From: CAWJEL01 sp964647255
GTDB taxonomy: Bacteria > Chloroflexota > Anaerolineae > CG2-30-64-16
Assembly (NCBI GenBank): GCA_964647255.1
Contig: CAZYGI010000035.1
Location: 1 to 40,349, forward strand
Length of the DNA: 40,349 nucleotides
Reading direction: 5' to 3'
In this document: piece by piece, positions 1 to 7,855 of the stretch
Layout: the number at the start of each line of letters is the position of its first letter
Numbering within the stretch: position 1 is the stretch's first letter
Notes under the pieces: model-generated
What the model saw: the letters and a program-made list of their open reading frames with translations, nothing else
Database searches by the model: none
What the model was told of the DNA's origin: nothing
Program-made: the position numbers and the translations under genes

Positions 1-213
1 GTCAGCTACTTCGAGTGGCTGCAGAACAAGCGCAGCGAGGCGTGGGATCTGGATGAGGTTGACGGCAAGCTGCTCAAGCGCATGACCTGCTCCTACGAGC
101 GCGTGCGGGACACGATGCACAGCTACGGGGACATTGATTGGCGCACCGCGGCTTACATCGTCGCCCTGCGCCGGCTGGAGCGCGTGTACAAGGAGCGCGG
201 CATCTTCCCGTGA
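1..213 (+). CDS. Glu/Leu dehydrogenase, C-terminal fragment
   Basis: This is the last 70 residues of a gene that begins before the window; frame 1 is open from the first base to TGA at 211-213. It starts VSYFEWLQNKRSEAWDLDEV and ends RRLERVYKERGIFP. Those are the typical C-terminal segment of NAD(P)-dependent glutamate/leucine/phenylalanine/valine dehydrogenases: the 'VSYFEWxQN' strand followed by helices with 'DxRTAAYxxAxxRxxxxxxxRG'. By family these enzymes interconvert glutamate and 2-oxoglutarate, or branched-chain amino acids and their keto acids, in the cytoplasm. The glutamate form is more common with this tail, but the substrate pocket is outside the window, so I do not assign gdhA firmly. 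A 10-bp inverted repeat follows at 243-306. Confidence 0.85.
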   Translation, partial: VSYFEWLQNKRSEAWDLDEVDGKLLKRMTCSYERVRDTMHSYGDIDWRTAAYIVALRRLERVYKERGIFP

Positions 214-242
214 GCGGGAACGTTTACCGGCGCCTCTCCGTC

Positions 243-306
243 AGACCCCTGGGATCAGCGCTCGCGGCCGCACGGTCGGGCGCAGCAGCGCGACCGCCAG
301 GGGTCT
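243..306. repeat. inverted repeat between dehydrogenase and C39-like gene
   Basis: AGACCCCTGG (243-252) is exactly complementary to CCAGGGGTCT (297-306), separated by 44 nt of GC-rich sequence. It could form a hairpin in the dehydrogenase 3' UTR and might slow or stop transcription. There is no T run after it, so a classical intrinsic terminator is not supported. It lies just upstream of the ATG at 316. Confidence 0.4.
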
Positions 307-315
307 TGGCATTCT

Positions 316-1677
316 ATGAAGAGAAGAAACCTCCTCGCAGTCACGGTGGCGATCGCGGCCGCCATCATGGCCCTGGTGGGCATGGGCAGCCTGCACTACG
401 GCGGTCCGGCCAACCTGTGGCGCCGCGTCCGGAGCGAGTTTGTGGCGCGGCAGCCGCATCCCGACTTCGTGCCAACGGCGCTGCCCGTGACCGCGCCGGT
501 GAGGCCCTCGCGCACGGCGCCCTTACCCACAACATCGCCCGCTGCCCCGCGTTCGACGACGACGGACGCCGCTGGCGCGACGCGCAGTGCTGCCATGAGC
601 GCGCCGTCGGCATCCGCCGGGACCGGCGCAGCGTTCCCCTCACCCACGCCGTCGCCCAGCCCGGCGCCGTCCGCGACCGCTTCGCGAACACCGACACCCA
701 CGCCAGCCCCTCCTTCCACCGCACTTGCGCCCTCGGTGCGCCTGTCCGGCCTCACTCACGTCTGGCAGACCTGGAACAACTGTGGGCCGGCAACCCTCGC
801 CATGGCGCTGAGCTACTTCGGACGCGAGGCCGGCCAGGCTGACATTGCCTCCGTGCTGCGGCCCAACGCGGACGATAAGAACGTGAATCCCGAGGAATTG
901 GCTGCCTACGCGCGCACCCAGGGGCTGCATGCCCTGGCCCGATCGAACGGAGACGCGAATAGATTACGTCAACTTCTGGCGACCGGAGTGCCGGTGTTGA
1001 TCGAAACCTGGCACGTGCCGAACCCCAACGATGGCATGGGCCACTACCGGCTCCTGACCGGATACGACGATACGGCCGATGGCTGGATCGCCTTCGACTC
1101 CTACGACGCGACCGGCCTGGTGAAGGGTGAACCGTACGCCGGCATCCGCCTGCCCTACGCCGGCCTGGATGCGCTGTGGGCGGTCTTCAACCGGCAGTAC
1201 GTCGTCATCTATGACGACGCGCGGGCCGGGGCGGTGGAGCGCATCCTGGGCGCCGACCTCGACGACGCCAGCATGTGGCGCCGCGCCCTGGCCGGCGCGC
1301 AGGCAACCGTGGAACAGCACCCCGACGACCCGTTCGCCTGGTTCAACCTGGGCAGCGATCTGGTCGCCGCCGGCCGTTTCGCCGATGCCGCCAGCGCGTA
1401 CGATCGGTCCCGCCGGATCGGCTTGCCGTGGCGGATGCTGTGGTACCAGTTCGGGCCGTTCCGGGTCTACTACGAAACCGGCCGTCAGGATGAGGTCATC
1501 GCACTGGCCGATGCCACGATTCGCACGGCGCAGCACGTCGAAGAGCTGTTCTTCTGGCGCGGCCTGGCGCAGCAGGCGCAGGGCGATGCCGCCGCCGCCC
1601 ATGCCTCGTGGGCCCGCGCCCTGGCGCTCAACCCGAACTACGCAGACGCCAAAGCTGTGCTAGCGGCGTTGCCATGA
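316..1677 (+). CDS. membrane-anchored C39-like papain-fold protein with TPR tail
   Basis: 453 residues. An N-terminal hydrophobic segment (about residues 6-25, after MKRRN) looks like an uncleaved signal anchor. A long Ser/Thr/Pro/Ala-rich linker (about 45-135) follows, suggesting an extracytoplasmic protein. The C39-like domain (about 140-300) shows the expected triad: C156 in NNCGPATLAMAL, H243 in GMGHYRLLTGYDD and D261 in FDSYD. The C-terminal part (about 315-453) reads as TPR-like helices, e.g. DDPFAWFNLGSDLVAAGRFADAA written in pieces such as WFNLGSDLVAAGRF and ALALNPNYADAKAVL. C39-like proteins are cysteine peptidases or related proteins; the substrate here is unknown. No ABC exporter or bacteriocin precursor is adjacent, so a role in leader-peptide cleavage is not supported. 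ATG 316 has only a weak ribosome site. Confidence 0.75.
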   Translation: MKRRNLLAVTVAIAAAIMALVGMGSLHYGGPANLWRRVRSEFVARQPHPDFVPTALPVTAPVRPSRTAPLPTTSPAAPRSTTTDAAGATRSAAMSAPSASAGTGAAFPSPTPSPSPAPSATASRTPTPTPAPPSTALAPSVRLSGLTHVWQTWNNCGPATLAMALSYFGREAGQADIASVLRPNADDKNVNPEELAAYARTQGLHALARSNGDANRLRQLLATGVPVLIETWHVPNPNDGMGHYRLLTGYDDTADGWIAFDSYDATGLVKGEPYAGIRLPYAGLDALWAVFNRQYVVIYDDARAGAVERILGADLDDASMWRRALAGAQATVEQHPDDPFAWFNLGSDLVAAGRFADAASAYDRSRRIGLPWRMLWYQFGPFRVYYETGRQDEVIALADATIRTAQHVEELFFWRGLAQQAQGDAAAAHASWARALALNPNYADAKAVLAALP

Positions 1678-1805
1678 CCGAGGCAAGGACTTCTCATCAC
1701 CGCCACATCGCCCGCACCTTCGGCATCAACGCCGACCTGGATGCTGACTACGCGACTTTCAGACTGCCCCACCTGCTCTTCACCGTAGTGGCCGGCGGCA
1801 CACTT

Positions 1806-1834
1806 TTGACCACTTTCCAGTGAGCCGCTATACT
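1806..1834 (+). promoter_or_regulatory. sigma70-type promoter of the XPB-helicase operon
   Basis: TTGACC (1806-1811), a 17-bp spacer and TATACT (1829-1834) match the vegetative consensus well. The expected transcription start is about 1841. That leaves a leader of only about 18 nt before GTG 1859, or 30 nt before ATG 1871. Confidence 0.75.
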
Positions 1835-1858
1835 TAGAGTTCTGAAAACTGTCCGAAA

Positions 1859-3652
1859 GTGAAGCAGGTCATGCCGGTCAACCCGTTCAACCCGATGGTC
1901 GTGCAGAGCGACCGCTCGGTGCTGCTGGAAGTGGACAATCCCCAGTACGCCGAAGCGCGGGACGCCCTCGCTCGATTCGCTGAGCTCGAGAAAAGCCCGG
2001 AGCACATCCACACCTATCGGCTGTCGCCGCTCTCGCTGTGGAACGCCGCGGCCAGCGGCCTGGATGCCGACGCGATCGTTGACGCCCTGGCGCGCTACAG
2101 CAAGTACGATGTTCCGAGCAGCATCACCGCGGATGTGCGGGACTACGTGAGCCGCTTCGGTCGGCTGAAGCTGCGCCGCGCCGACGACGGCGGCCTGCTC
2201 CTCACCGCCGAGGACCCGATCCTCATGGTGGAGGTCAGCCGCCAGCGCCGGGTGCGCCAGTTCATCCTGGAAGAGATTAACCCGCGCACGGTGCGCGTCA
2301 ACGCCGCGATGCGCGGGCACATCAAGAAGGCGCTGGTTGACATCGGCTACCCGGCCGAAGACCTGGCGGGTTACGTGGACGGCGCCGGGCTGTCGCTGAG
2401 GCTGCTACCGGCCATGCGCGGCAACAGCCAACCGTTCGCCCTGCGCCACTACCAGGCCGATGCGGTCGGAATCTTCCATGCCGGCGGCTCGGCAAGCGGC
2501 GGTTCCGGCGTGATCGTGCTCCCCTGTGGTGCGGGCAAGACGATGGTTGGCATGGGCGCGATGGCGCAGCTCCAGACGAATACACTGATTCTCACCACCA
2601 ACACCGTCGCCGTGCGCCAGTGGATTGACGAGTTGCTGGACAAAACGAGCCTCGACAGCTCGGAGATCGGCGAATACAGCGGCGACCTGAAAGAAGTCAA
2701 GCCGGTCACCATCGCCACCTATCAAATCCTGACCTACCACAAGCGCAAGAAGAAGGCGGACGAGGCCGATCTATTCGACGACTTCGGCGACGGCGAGCCG
2801 GAGCCGCTCACGCTGGAGGACTTCCCGCACTTCCAAATCTTCCGGGAGCGCGACTGGGGGCTGATCGTCTACGACGAGGTGCACCTGCTGCCCGCGCCGA
2901 TGTTCCGCATGACCGCCGAGCTCCAGGCCAAGCGGCGGCTCGGCCTCACCGCGACGCTGGTGCGCGAGGATGGCAAGGAGGATCACGTCTTTGCGCTGAT
3001 TGGCCCGAAAAAGTACGACGTGCCGTGGCGTGATCTGGAGCGCCAGGGGTGGATCGCCACGGCGCACTGTCACGAGATCCGGCTCGACATGGGGCCGGAG
3101 CGACGCATGGAATACGCCCTGGCCGACAGCCGGGTGCAGTACGCGGTCGCGGCCACCGATCCCGCCAAGATGCCGATCGTGGAACAGATCATCACCAAAC
3201 ACCCCGACGACCAGGTGCTGGTGATCGGCACCTACCTGGAGCAACTGGAGGCGATGGCGCGGGCCTTGGATGCGCCGCTGCTCACCGGCAAGACGCCGGT
3301 GCGCGAGCGCCAGAAGCTCTACGCCGAGATGCGCGCGGGCACCCTGCGCCGGCTGGTCGTCTCCAAAGTCGCTAACTTCGCCATTGACCTGCCTGATGTC
3401 AGCGTCGCGATCGAGATCAGCGGCACGTTCGGCTCACGCCAGGAAGAGGCGCAGCGGTTGGGCCGCATCCTGCGGCCGAAACGGGACGGCCGGCCCGCGC
3501 ACTTTTATGCCGTGGTGATGCGCGACACTCGGGATCAAACCTTCGGCGCACACCGCCAGATGTTCCTCACCGAGCAGGGGTACAAGTACGAGATCTTGTA
3601 CCGTGACGATCTCGCCGCTTTCGACCCGAACATTGACCACGCAGAATGGTAG
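1859..3652 (+). CDS. XPB/Rad25-like superfamily 2 DNA helicase
   Basis: 597 residues from GTG 1859; an in-frame ATG at 1871 (MPVNPFNP) is an equally possible start. The Walker A motif LPCGAGKT is at about residues 221-228 and the DEVH box (VYDEVHLLP) at about 339-342. The GLTATLVREDGKE motif III region and the C-terminal RLGRILRPKRDGR motif VI are also present. The order N-terminal domain, helicase domain 1, helicase domain 2 matches bacterial XPB/ERCC3 homologues, which are ATP-driven 3'-5' DNA translocases linked to DNA repair or transcription-coupled processes. It is the first gene of a three-gene unit: the next gene starts 4 nt downstream and the third overlaps the second. The partner proteins are of the kind found beside bacterial XPB, which suggests a complex (inference). 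Confidence 0.92.
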   Translation: MKQVMPVNPFNPMVVQSDRSVLLEVDNPQYAEARDALARFAELEKSPEHIHTYRLSPLSLWNAAASGLDADAIVDALARYSKYDVPSSITADVRDYVSRFGRLKLRRADDGGLLLTAEDPILMVEVSRQRRVRQFILEEINPRTVRVNAAMRGHIKKALVDIGYPAEDLAGYVDGAGLSLRLLPAMRGNSQPFALRHYQADAVGIFHAGGSASGGSGVIVLPCGAGKTMVGMGAMAQLQTNTLILTTNTVAVRQWIDELLDKTSLDSSEIGEYSGDLKEVKPVTIATYQILTYHKRKKKADEADLFDDFGDGEPEPLTLEDFPHFQIFRERDWGLIVYDEVHLLPAPMFRMTAELQAKRRLGLTATLVREDGKEDHVFALIGPKKYDVPWRDLERQGWIATAHCHEIRLDMGPERRMEYALADSRVQYAVAATDPAKMPIVEQIITKHPDDQVLVIGTYLEQLEAMARALDAPLLTGKTPVRERQKLYAEMRAGTLRRLVVSKVANFAIDLPDVSVAIEISGTFGSRQEEAQRLGRILRPKRDGRPAHFYAVVMRDTRDQTFGAHRQMFLTEQGYKYEILYRDDLAAFDPNIDHAEW

Positions 3653-3656
3653 GCTG

Positions 3657-5447
3657 ATGCCTGAACAATTTACTCCGGAACAACGCGCCACCCTGCTGGA
3701 TGAGCTTTCGCAGGCGCTGACCGACACAACGATTCAAGGCCTCCGCGCAGCGGCCAAACTGTGGGGCTGGTCGCTGCGCGGCACGGGCAAGTCCGAGTTG
3801 GTGCAGCAGATGGCCGGCTACTTGGGCGATGCGGCGCGCATGAAAGCCGCCGTCCAGGCGCTCTCGACCGACGAAATTGAGGCATTGGGCTGGATTCCCG
3901 TCCTCCCGGATGGCGTCGAGACCGTCAAGTCGCTTCAGGCTGTGATGGCTCATGGCAGCGGGCACCAAATGACGCAGAAAGCCGCGGTCGGCATCCTGCA
4001 GGGACTGATTGACCGCTGCCTGGTCTTCGGCAACGTGGAGCTTGGCTATTACGTGCCGAGCCTCTTCTGGGAGTGGCGACCGGCCATGGCTGTCTCACGG
4101 CTGCGATACAGCGGAACGCCAGAGACCGTCGTGACCTTCACCGCGGCCGAGTTGAATGGGCGCATCGAGAACCTGCTTGCCGCCATCGAAACCCACCCGG
4201 CCGAGGTGGTTGCTGCCCCGGTGACGGTCAGTTCCATGTACGCCGCGCCAGGCCGAGTCGGCGATCCGATTGTAAGTCGCCCGGGCCTGGTGTCGCCGGA
4301 GACCCTGAGACGCTACAATTGCCTGACCCCTGACGAACAGGCGCTGGCCCGTTTTCTGCTGGAGACGCTGACCGATGCCGGCGTGCTGCAGATCACAACG
4401 AAATCTGGCCCTCGGCAGCTGGCGGTGTCACCGGACGGGCTGGCGCAGTGGCAGGACCTGCATCCGCTTGCGCGGGTGCTTAGCCTGAGCGCACTCTGGT
4501 ACCGCCAGCCCCAGGCGGAGCAGCGGATCGAATCGTGGTGCGAGCTCGACCTTGCGCTAGCCCAGGTGCAAGGGTATACCCTGCGCCAGGCCTACGGCTG
4601 GACGAACGCAGACGTATTGACCGGACAGGTGCGGTTGCTGCGCGCCTGGCTTTTTGCGTTGGTGATGACCCTGCCGGAAGACTCGTGGCTCGATGTGGGG
4701 CGCTTCACCACGCTGATTCACCATCTGCATCGCGATTTGTTTACCTGGGGCATGAGCGCGGCGCAATTCCGTTGGCAGCGCGACCGGCAGGCCATCGAAG
4801 CCCATCAGATGGATCCCGAAACCTGGCGAGCGACCTACGGCAAGCTCGTCGAGGCGTGGCTGACCGGACCCGCCTACTGGCTTGGCCTGGCCCAACCCGG
4901 CTACCAGGGCGGCAGATTGGTCGCGTTCCGCCGGCTGACTGAGCCACCGGCCGGCGAGGCGGTCGTGCTGCCCCAAGATGCGCTGATCTGGCTTTCGCCC
5001 ACCGTGACCCGGCTCGTCAACACGTGGCAGACCGCCGAGCTGCGCCGGCTGCTGCATGCAATCGGGACCGAGACCGGTCGCAGCCGGGACGCCACCGAGT
5101 TTACCCTGCGCGCATCGGCTTTTCGCACCAGCCTGAGCCAAGGGCTGGACACGGAACGGATCGCCCAGGCGTTTGCCGCCGCGGGCTTCCCCTTGCCGCC
5201 CGCCACGCGTGCCATCCTGACCGGCTGGCAGGGCAAGGCGGGCCGGCATCAGCTTTACGACAATCTTGCCGTCATCGAATTTGGCACCGACATGCACCCC
5301 GAGGAAGTGCGGGCCATCGCAAGCCTGCGCGCCGGAGTGCTCTACCCGGTCGCACCGCGCTGCCTGGTCGTCCTTGACCCGGATGTCGTGCCCGGCCTGG
5401 TGGACGAGCTGCGGCGGCGGGGCTACACGCCGCAGGTGCTGTCATGA
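3657..5447 (+). CDS. XPB-associated protein A (Helicase_C_3-like)
   Basis: 596 residues from ATG 3657 (MPEQFTPEQRATLLDELSQAL), 4 nt after the helicase stop, consistent with translational coupling. The N-terminal part is helical and resembles a small DNA-binding or winged-helix region. The centre carries GPAYWLGLAQPGYQGGRLVAF, matching in position and wording LYWLGLADLGYRREV of the next protein. The C-terminal part (about 470-596) contains ATEFTLRASAFRTSLSQGLD and parallels the next protein's AIEYELSRESVYRAQQAG region. The two are therefore paralogues. This architecture resembles the 'helicase XPB/Ssl2 N-terminal-like' domain proteins encoded beside XPB in Actinobacteria. No nuclease motif was seen. 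Its function is probably as an accessory subunit of the helicase. Confidence 0.7.
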   Translation: MPEQFTPEQRATLLDELSQALTDTTIQGLRAAAKLWGWSLRGTGKSELVQQMAGYLGDAARMKAAVQALSTDEIEALGWIPVLPDGVETVKSLQAVMAHGSGHQMTQKAAVGILQGLIDRCLVFGNVELGYYVPSLFWEWRPAMAVSRLRYSGTPETVVTFTAAELNGRIENLLAAIETHPAEVVAAPVTVSSMYAAPGRVGDPIVSRPGLVSPETLRRYNCLTPDEQALARFLLETLTDAGVLQITTKSGPRQLAVSPDGLAQWQDLHPLARVLSLSALWYRQPQAEQRIESWCELDLALAQVQGYTLRQAYGWTNADVLTGQVRLLRAWLFALVMTLPEDSWLDVGRFTTLIHHLHRDLFTWGMSAAQFRWQRDRQAIEAHQMDPETWRATYGKLVEAWLTGPAYWLGLAQPGYQGGRLVAFRRLTEPPAGEAVVLPQDALIWLSPTVTRLVNTWQTAELRRLLHAIGTETGRSRDATEFTLRASAFRTSLSQGLDTERIAQAFAAAGFPLPPATRAILTGWQGKAGRHQLYDNLAVIEFGTDMHPEEVRAIASLRAGVLYPVAPRCLVVLDPDVVPGLVDELRRRGYTPQVLS

Positions 5448-7810
5448 CCCCACCCAACCTGAGCCAAGCCGTTGACACGTTCAACGCCAATGACCTCGCC
5501 AACATCCTGCAGTCCTGGGGCCTGAGCGAACTGCCCAAGACCAAAGAGGGCAAGATCGGGCTGTGGCTGCGCGAGGTTGGCAACCCCGCCCGGATCAACA
5601 GAATGCTGGCGGCGCTGCCGTCCCGGGCGCGCCGCGGGCTTGAGCTGCTCCAGCGCAGCGGCGACGAACTGCGGACGCAACGCTTCAAGGAACTGCTGAC
5701 GCGCGAAAGCATCGCCGATGAGAGCAAGACGCCAGCGAGCCAAAGGTCCTACTACGACACGCGGACGATTTTCACACCCGACCCGATCACGGCCGGCGAC
5801 ATCGTCGCGCGCCTGCTGCGCGATGGATTGATCTGGACACACACCATCCCGACAGGAATGCCCGGCAATACCCGGCTCAGCTTCGACGGCGGGCAGTTCG
5901 TCTACATCCCGCACGAAGTCGCTGCACATCTGCCGCCGCCGTCGCCAAAAGAGCAGAAGCCGCTGCCGACGATCACAGGCACGCTCAACGGCTCGGCGCG
6001 GACGTTCCAGCGCGATGTGTATCTGATCTGGAGCTCGGCCCGCGAGGCGCCGCTGAACACCACCAACGCCGATCTGCTGCGGATGCCCGACCTCAAACGG
6101 CTGGGAGGCAAGCTCCTCATCCCGGAGACGATCGCCACCGGCACCCGGGAGAGCGACTATCGCCGCGTGCTGTTCTTGCGGAAGCTGCTACAAGCCCTGG
6201 ACCTGCTCACAGTCCACGCAAGCGGCGCCATCTCGGGCGTGGCCGATCCCAAATTCTTCACAAGCGCCGCAGCCGACCGGGTCAAGCAGAGCTTCTTGAG
6301 CTGGCGCGATGGCTCATGGTGGAATGAGCTGTGGGCGATTTACGATCCGAGCGTCACGCGGGCGACAGGGGCGGTCACAGATTACGCCCAGCCGCGGGTC
6401 GGTGAGGCGCGGCGTAAGGTGCTGGAAGCCTTCGTGACGCTCAGCCACCGGGAGGAAATGCGCCAGATCACGCCCACGCCGTGGATCAGCCTCGAGATGC
6501 TCTCGGACTACCTGCGCGACCACGCCGAGGAATTCCTCGTGGACCGCGCCACAGCGGAACAGATGTCAGGTGCGTACCGCTGGTCGAGCTACGCCACCCT
6601 CTACTCGCCCTATGAATATAACCAATTGGGGTGGACCTGGAGCGGCTTCGCCAACGATCCGAACAAGGGCTGGAACACCGTCGAACGGAGCTTCATCCGC
6701 GCGGTGCTCGCCGAGGGGCTCTATTGGTTGGGGCTGGCCGATCTGGGGTATCGCCGGGAGGTATCCAGCCAGGGCGGCGCGGCGCCCGCAGACCCGATCG
6801 CCTTCCGCCTGACCGACATGGGGCGCTGGCTTCTCGCGCAGGGTCCGCAGCCGATCATCCCGGAGGAAACCGGACGCGTGGTGGTGCAGCCCAATTTCCG
6901 CATCTTCGCCTTCGATCCGATCTCCGACGCGGTGCTGGCCCGGCTCGATAGCTTTGCGGTCCGCTTGAACGCCGACCGCGCCATCGAGTATGAGCTGAGC
7001 CGCGAATCGGTTTACCGGGCGCAACAGGCCGGGCAGCATATTACCGGGATCGTTGACTGGTTGGCTGAGATCACCGGCGCCGCGCTGCCCCAAAACGTGG
7101 TGCGCAGTCTGGAGGAGTGGCAGGCGGCCTTCGAGCGGATCGTCTTTTACCCGAGCGTCGGCTGGCTGGAGGCCGCATCGTCCGAACTGGCCGACGCCAT
7201 CCTGGCTGATCCGAAGCTGGCCGGCATGGTGGTGAAGCGCGCCACGCCGACCGGCCTGATTGTGCGCAAGGACAAGGTGGAGCCGCTGGAACAGGCGCTG
7301 CTGGTGGCCGGCGAGCTGCCGGGCCGCAGCCGGGCGCCGGCCGATGCACGGCGCAGCAGCCTCACCCTGGATGACAACGGCGCCGTCCACTTCCTGCACG
7401 CGGCGCCCAGCCTCTACGCGGTCGGCGCGATCCAGCCGTACAGCGAGCCAACCGAAGCCGGCTGGCGCATCACCGCGGCGAGCGTGGCGCGCGCCGCGGC
7501 GGCCGGATTGGAAGCCGCCGCGATCATCGCCAGCCTGGCCGAGATGGCGATCGGCGGCGTGCCGGCGCCGTTACAGGCGCACATCAAGGCCTGGAGCCGG
7601 CACTTCGGCAGCGCCACCATCCGGACGCTGACCCTGCTCCAGTTCCGCGATCAAGATACGCTGAACGAGCTGCTGCAAGACCCGGCGCTGGCGCGGCTGC
7701 TGCATCCGTTCCGGCCCGAGGCAAAGCTGGGGCTGGCGACCATCGAACCTGAGGCCGCCGAACGCGTCACCGCACTGTTGGCCGAGCGCGGGGTCGAGAT
7801 TGCCCGATGA
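5444..7810 (+). CDS. XPB-associated protein B (Helicase_C_3-like)
   Basis: 788 residues; its ATG overlaps the stop of the previous gene (ATGA at 5444-5447). The N-terminus (LSQAVDTFNANDLANILQSW) begins a helical region. The central part has ALYS-like WSGFANDPNKGWNTVERSF and the shared LYWLGLADLGYRR motif. The C-terminal half carries VVVQPNFRIFAFDPISDAVL, a hallmark wording of the XPB/Ssl2 N-terminal-like (Helicase_C_3) family, then AIEYELSRESVYRAQQAGQH. It is longer than its paralogue by an extra C-terminal Ala/Leu-rich helical segment. By context it acts with the XPB-like helicase; the biochemical role is unknown. The gene ends 45 bp before a convergent gene. Confidence 0.75.
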   Translation: MTPPNLSQAVDTFNANDLANILQSWGLSELPKTKEGKIGLWLREVGNPARINRMLAALPSRARRGLELLQRSGDELRTQRFKELLTRESIADESKTPASQRSYYDTRTIFTPDPITAGDIVARLLRDGLIWTHTIPTGMPGNTRLSFDGGQFVYIPHEVAAHLPPPSPKEQKPLPTITGTLNGSARTFQRDVYLIWSSAREAPLNTTNADLLRMPDLKRLGGKLLIPETIATGTRESDYRRVLFLRKLLQALDLLTVHASGAISGVADPKFFTSAAADRVKQSFLSWRDGSWWNELWAIYDPSVTRATGAVTDYAQPRVGEARRKVLEAFVTLSHREEMRQITPTPWISLEMLSDYLRDHAEEFLVDRATAEQMSGAYRWSSYATLYSPYEYNQLGWTWSGFANDPNKGWNTVERSFIRAVLAEGLYWLGLADLGYRREVSSQGGAAPADPIAFRLTDMGRWLLAQGPQPIIPEETGRVVVQPNFRIFAFDPISDAVLARLDSFAVRLNADRAIEYELSRESVYRAQQAGQHITGIVDWLAEITGAALPQNVVRSLEEWQAAFERIVFYPSVGWLEAASSELADAILADPKLAGMVVKRATPTGLIVRKDKVEPLEQALLVAGELPGRSRAPADARRSSLTLDDNGAVHFLHAAPSLYAVGAIQPYSEPTEAGWRITAASVARAAAAGLEAAAIIASLAEMAIGGVPAPLQAHIKAWSRHFGSATIRTLTLLQFRDQDTLNELLQDPALARLLHPFRPEAKLGLATIEPEAAERVTALLAERGVEIAR

Positions 7811-7855
7811 TTCGGATCGGCGCAGAATCGTGCGTTATGTCGTCTATTCGACGCG

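Noticed and set aside
1674..1823. A 49-codon ORF overlapping the stop of the C39-like gene (ATGA)
   Set aside because: It has no recognisable domain, its end overlaps the -35 box of the helicase promoter, and a strong ribosome site is lacking. It may be chance.
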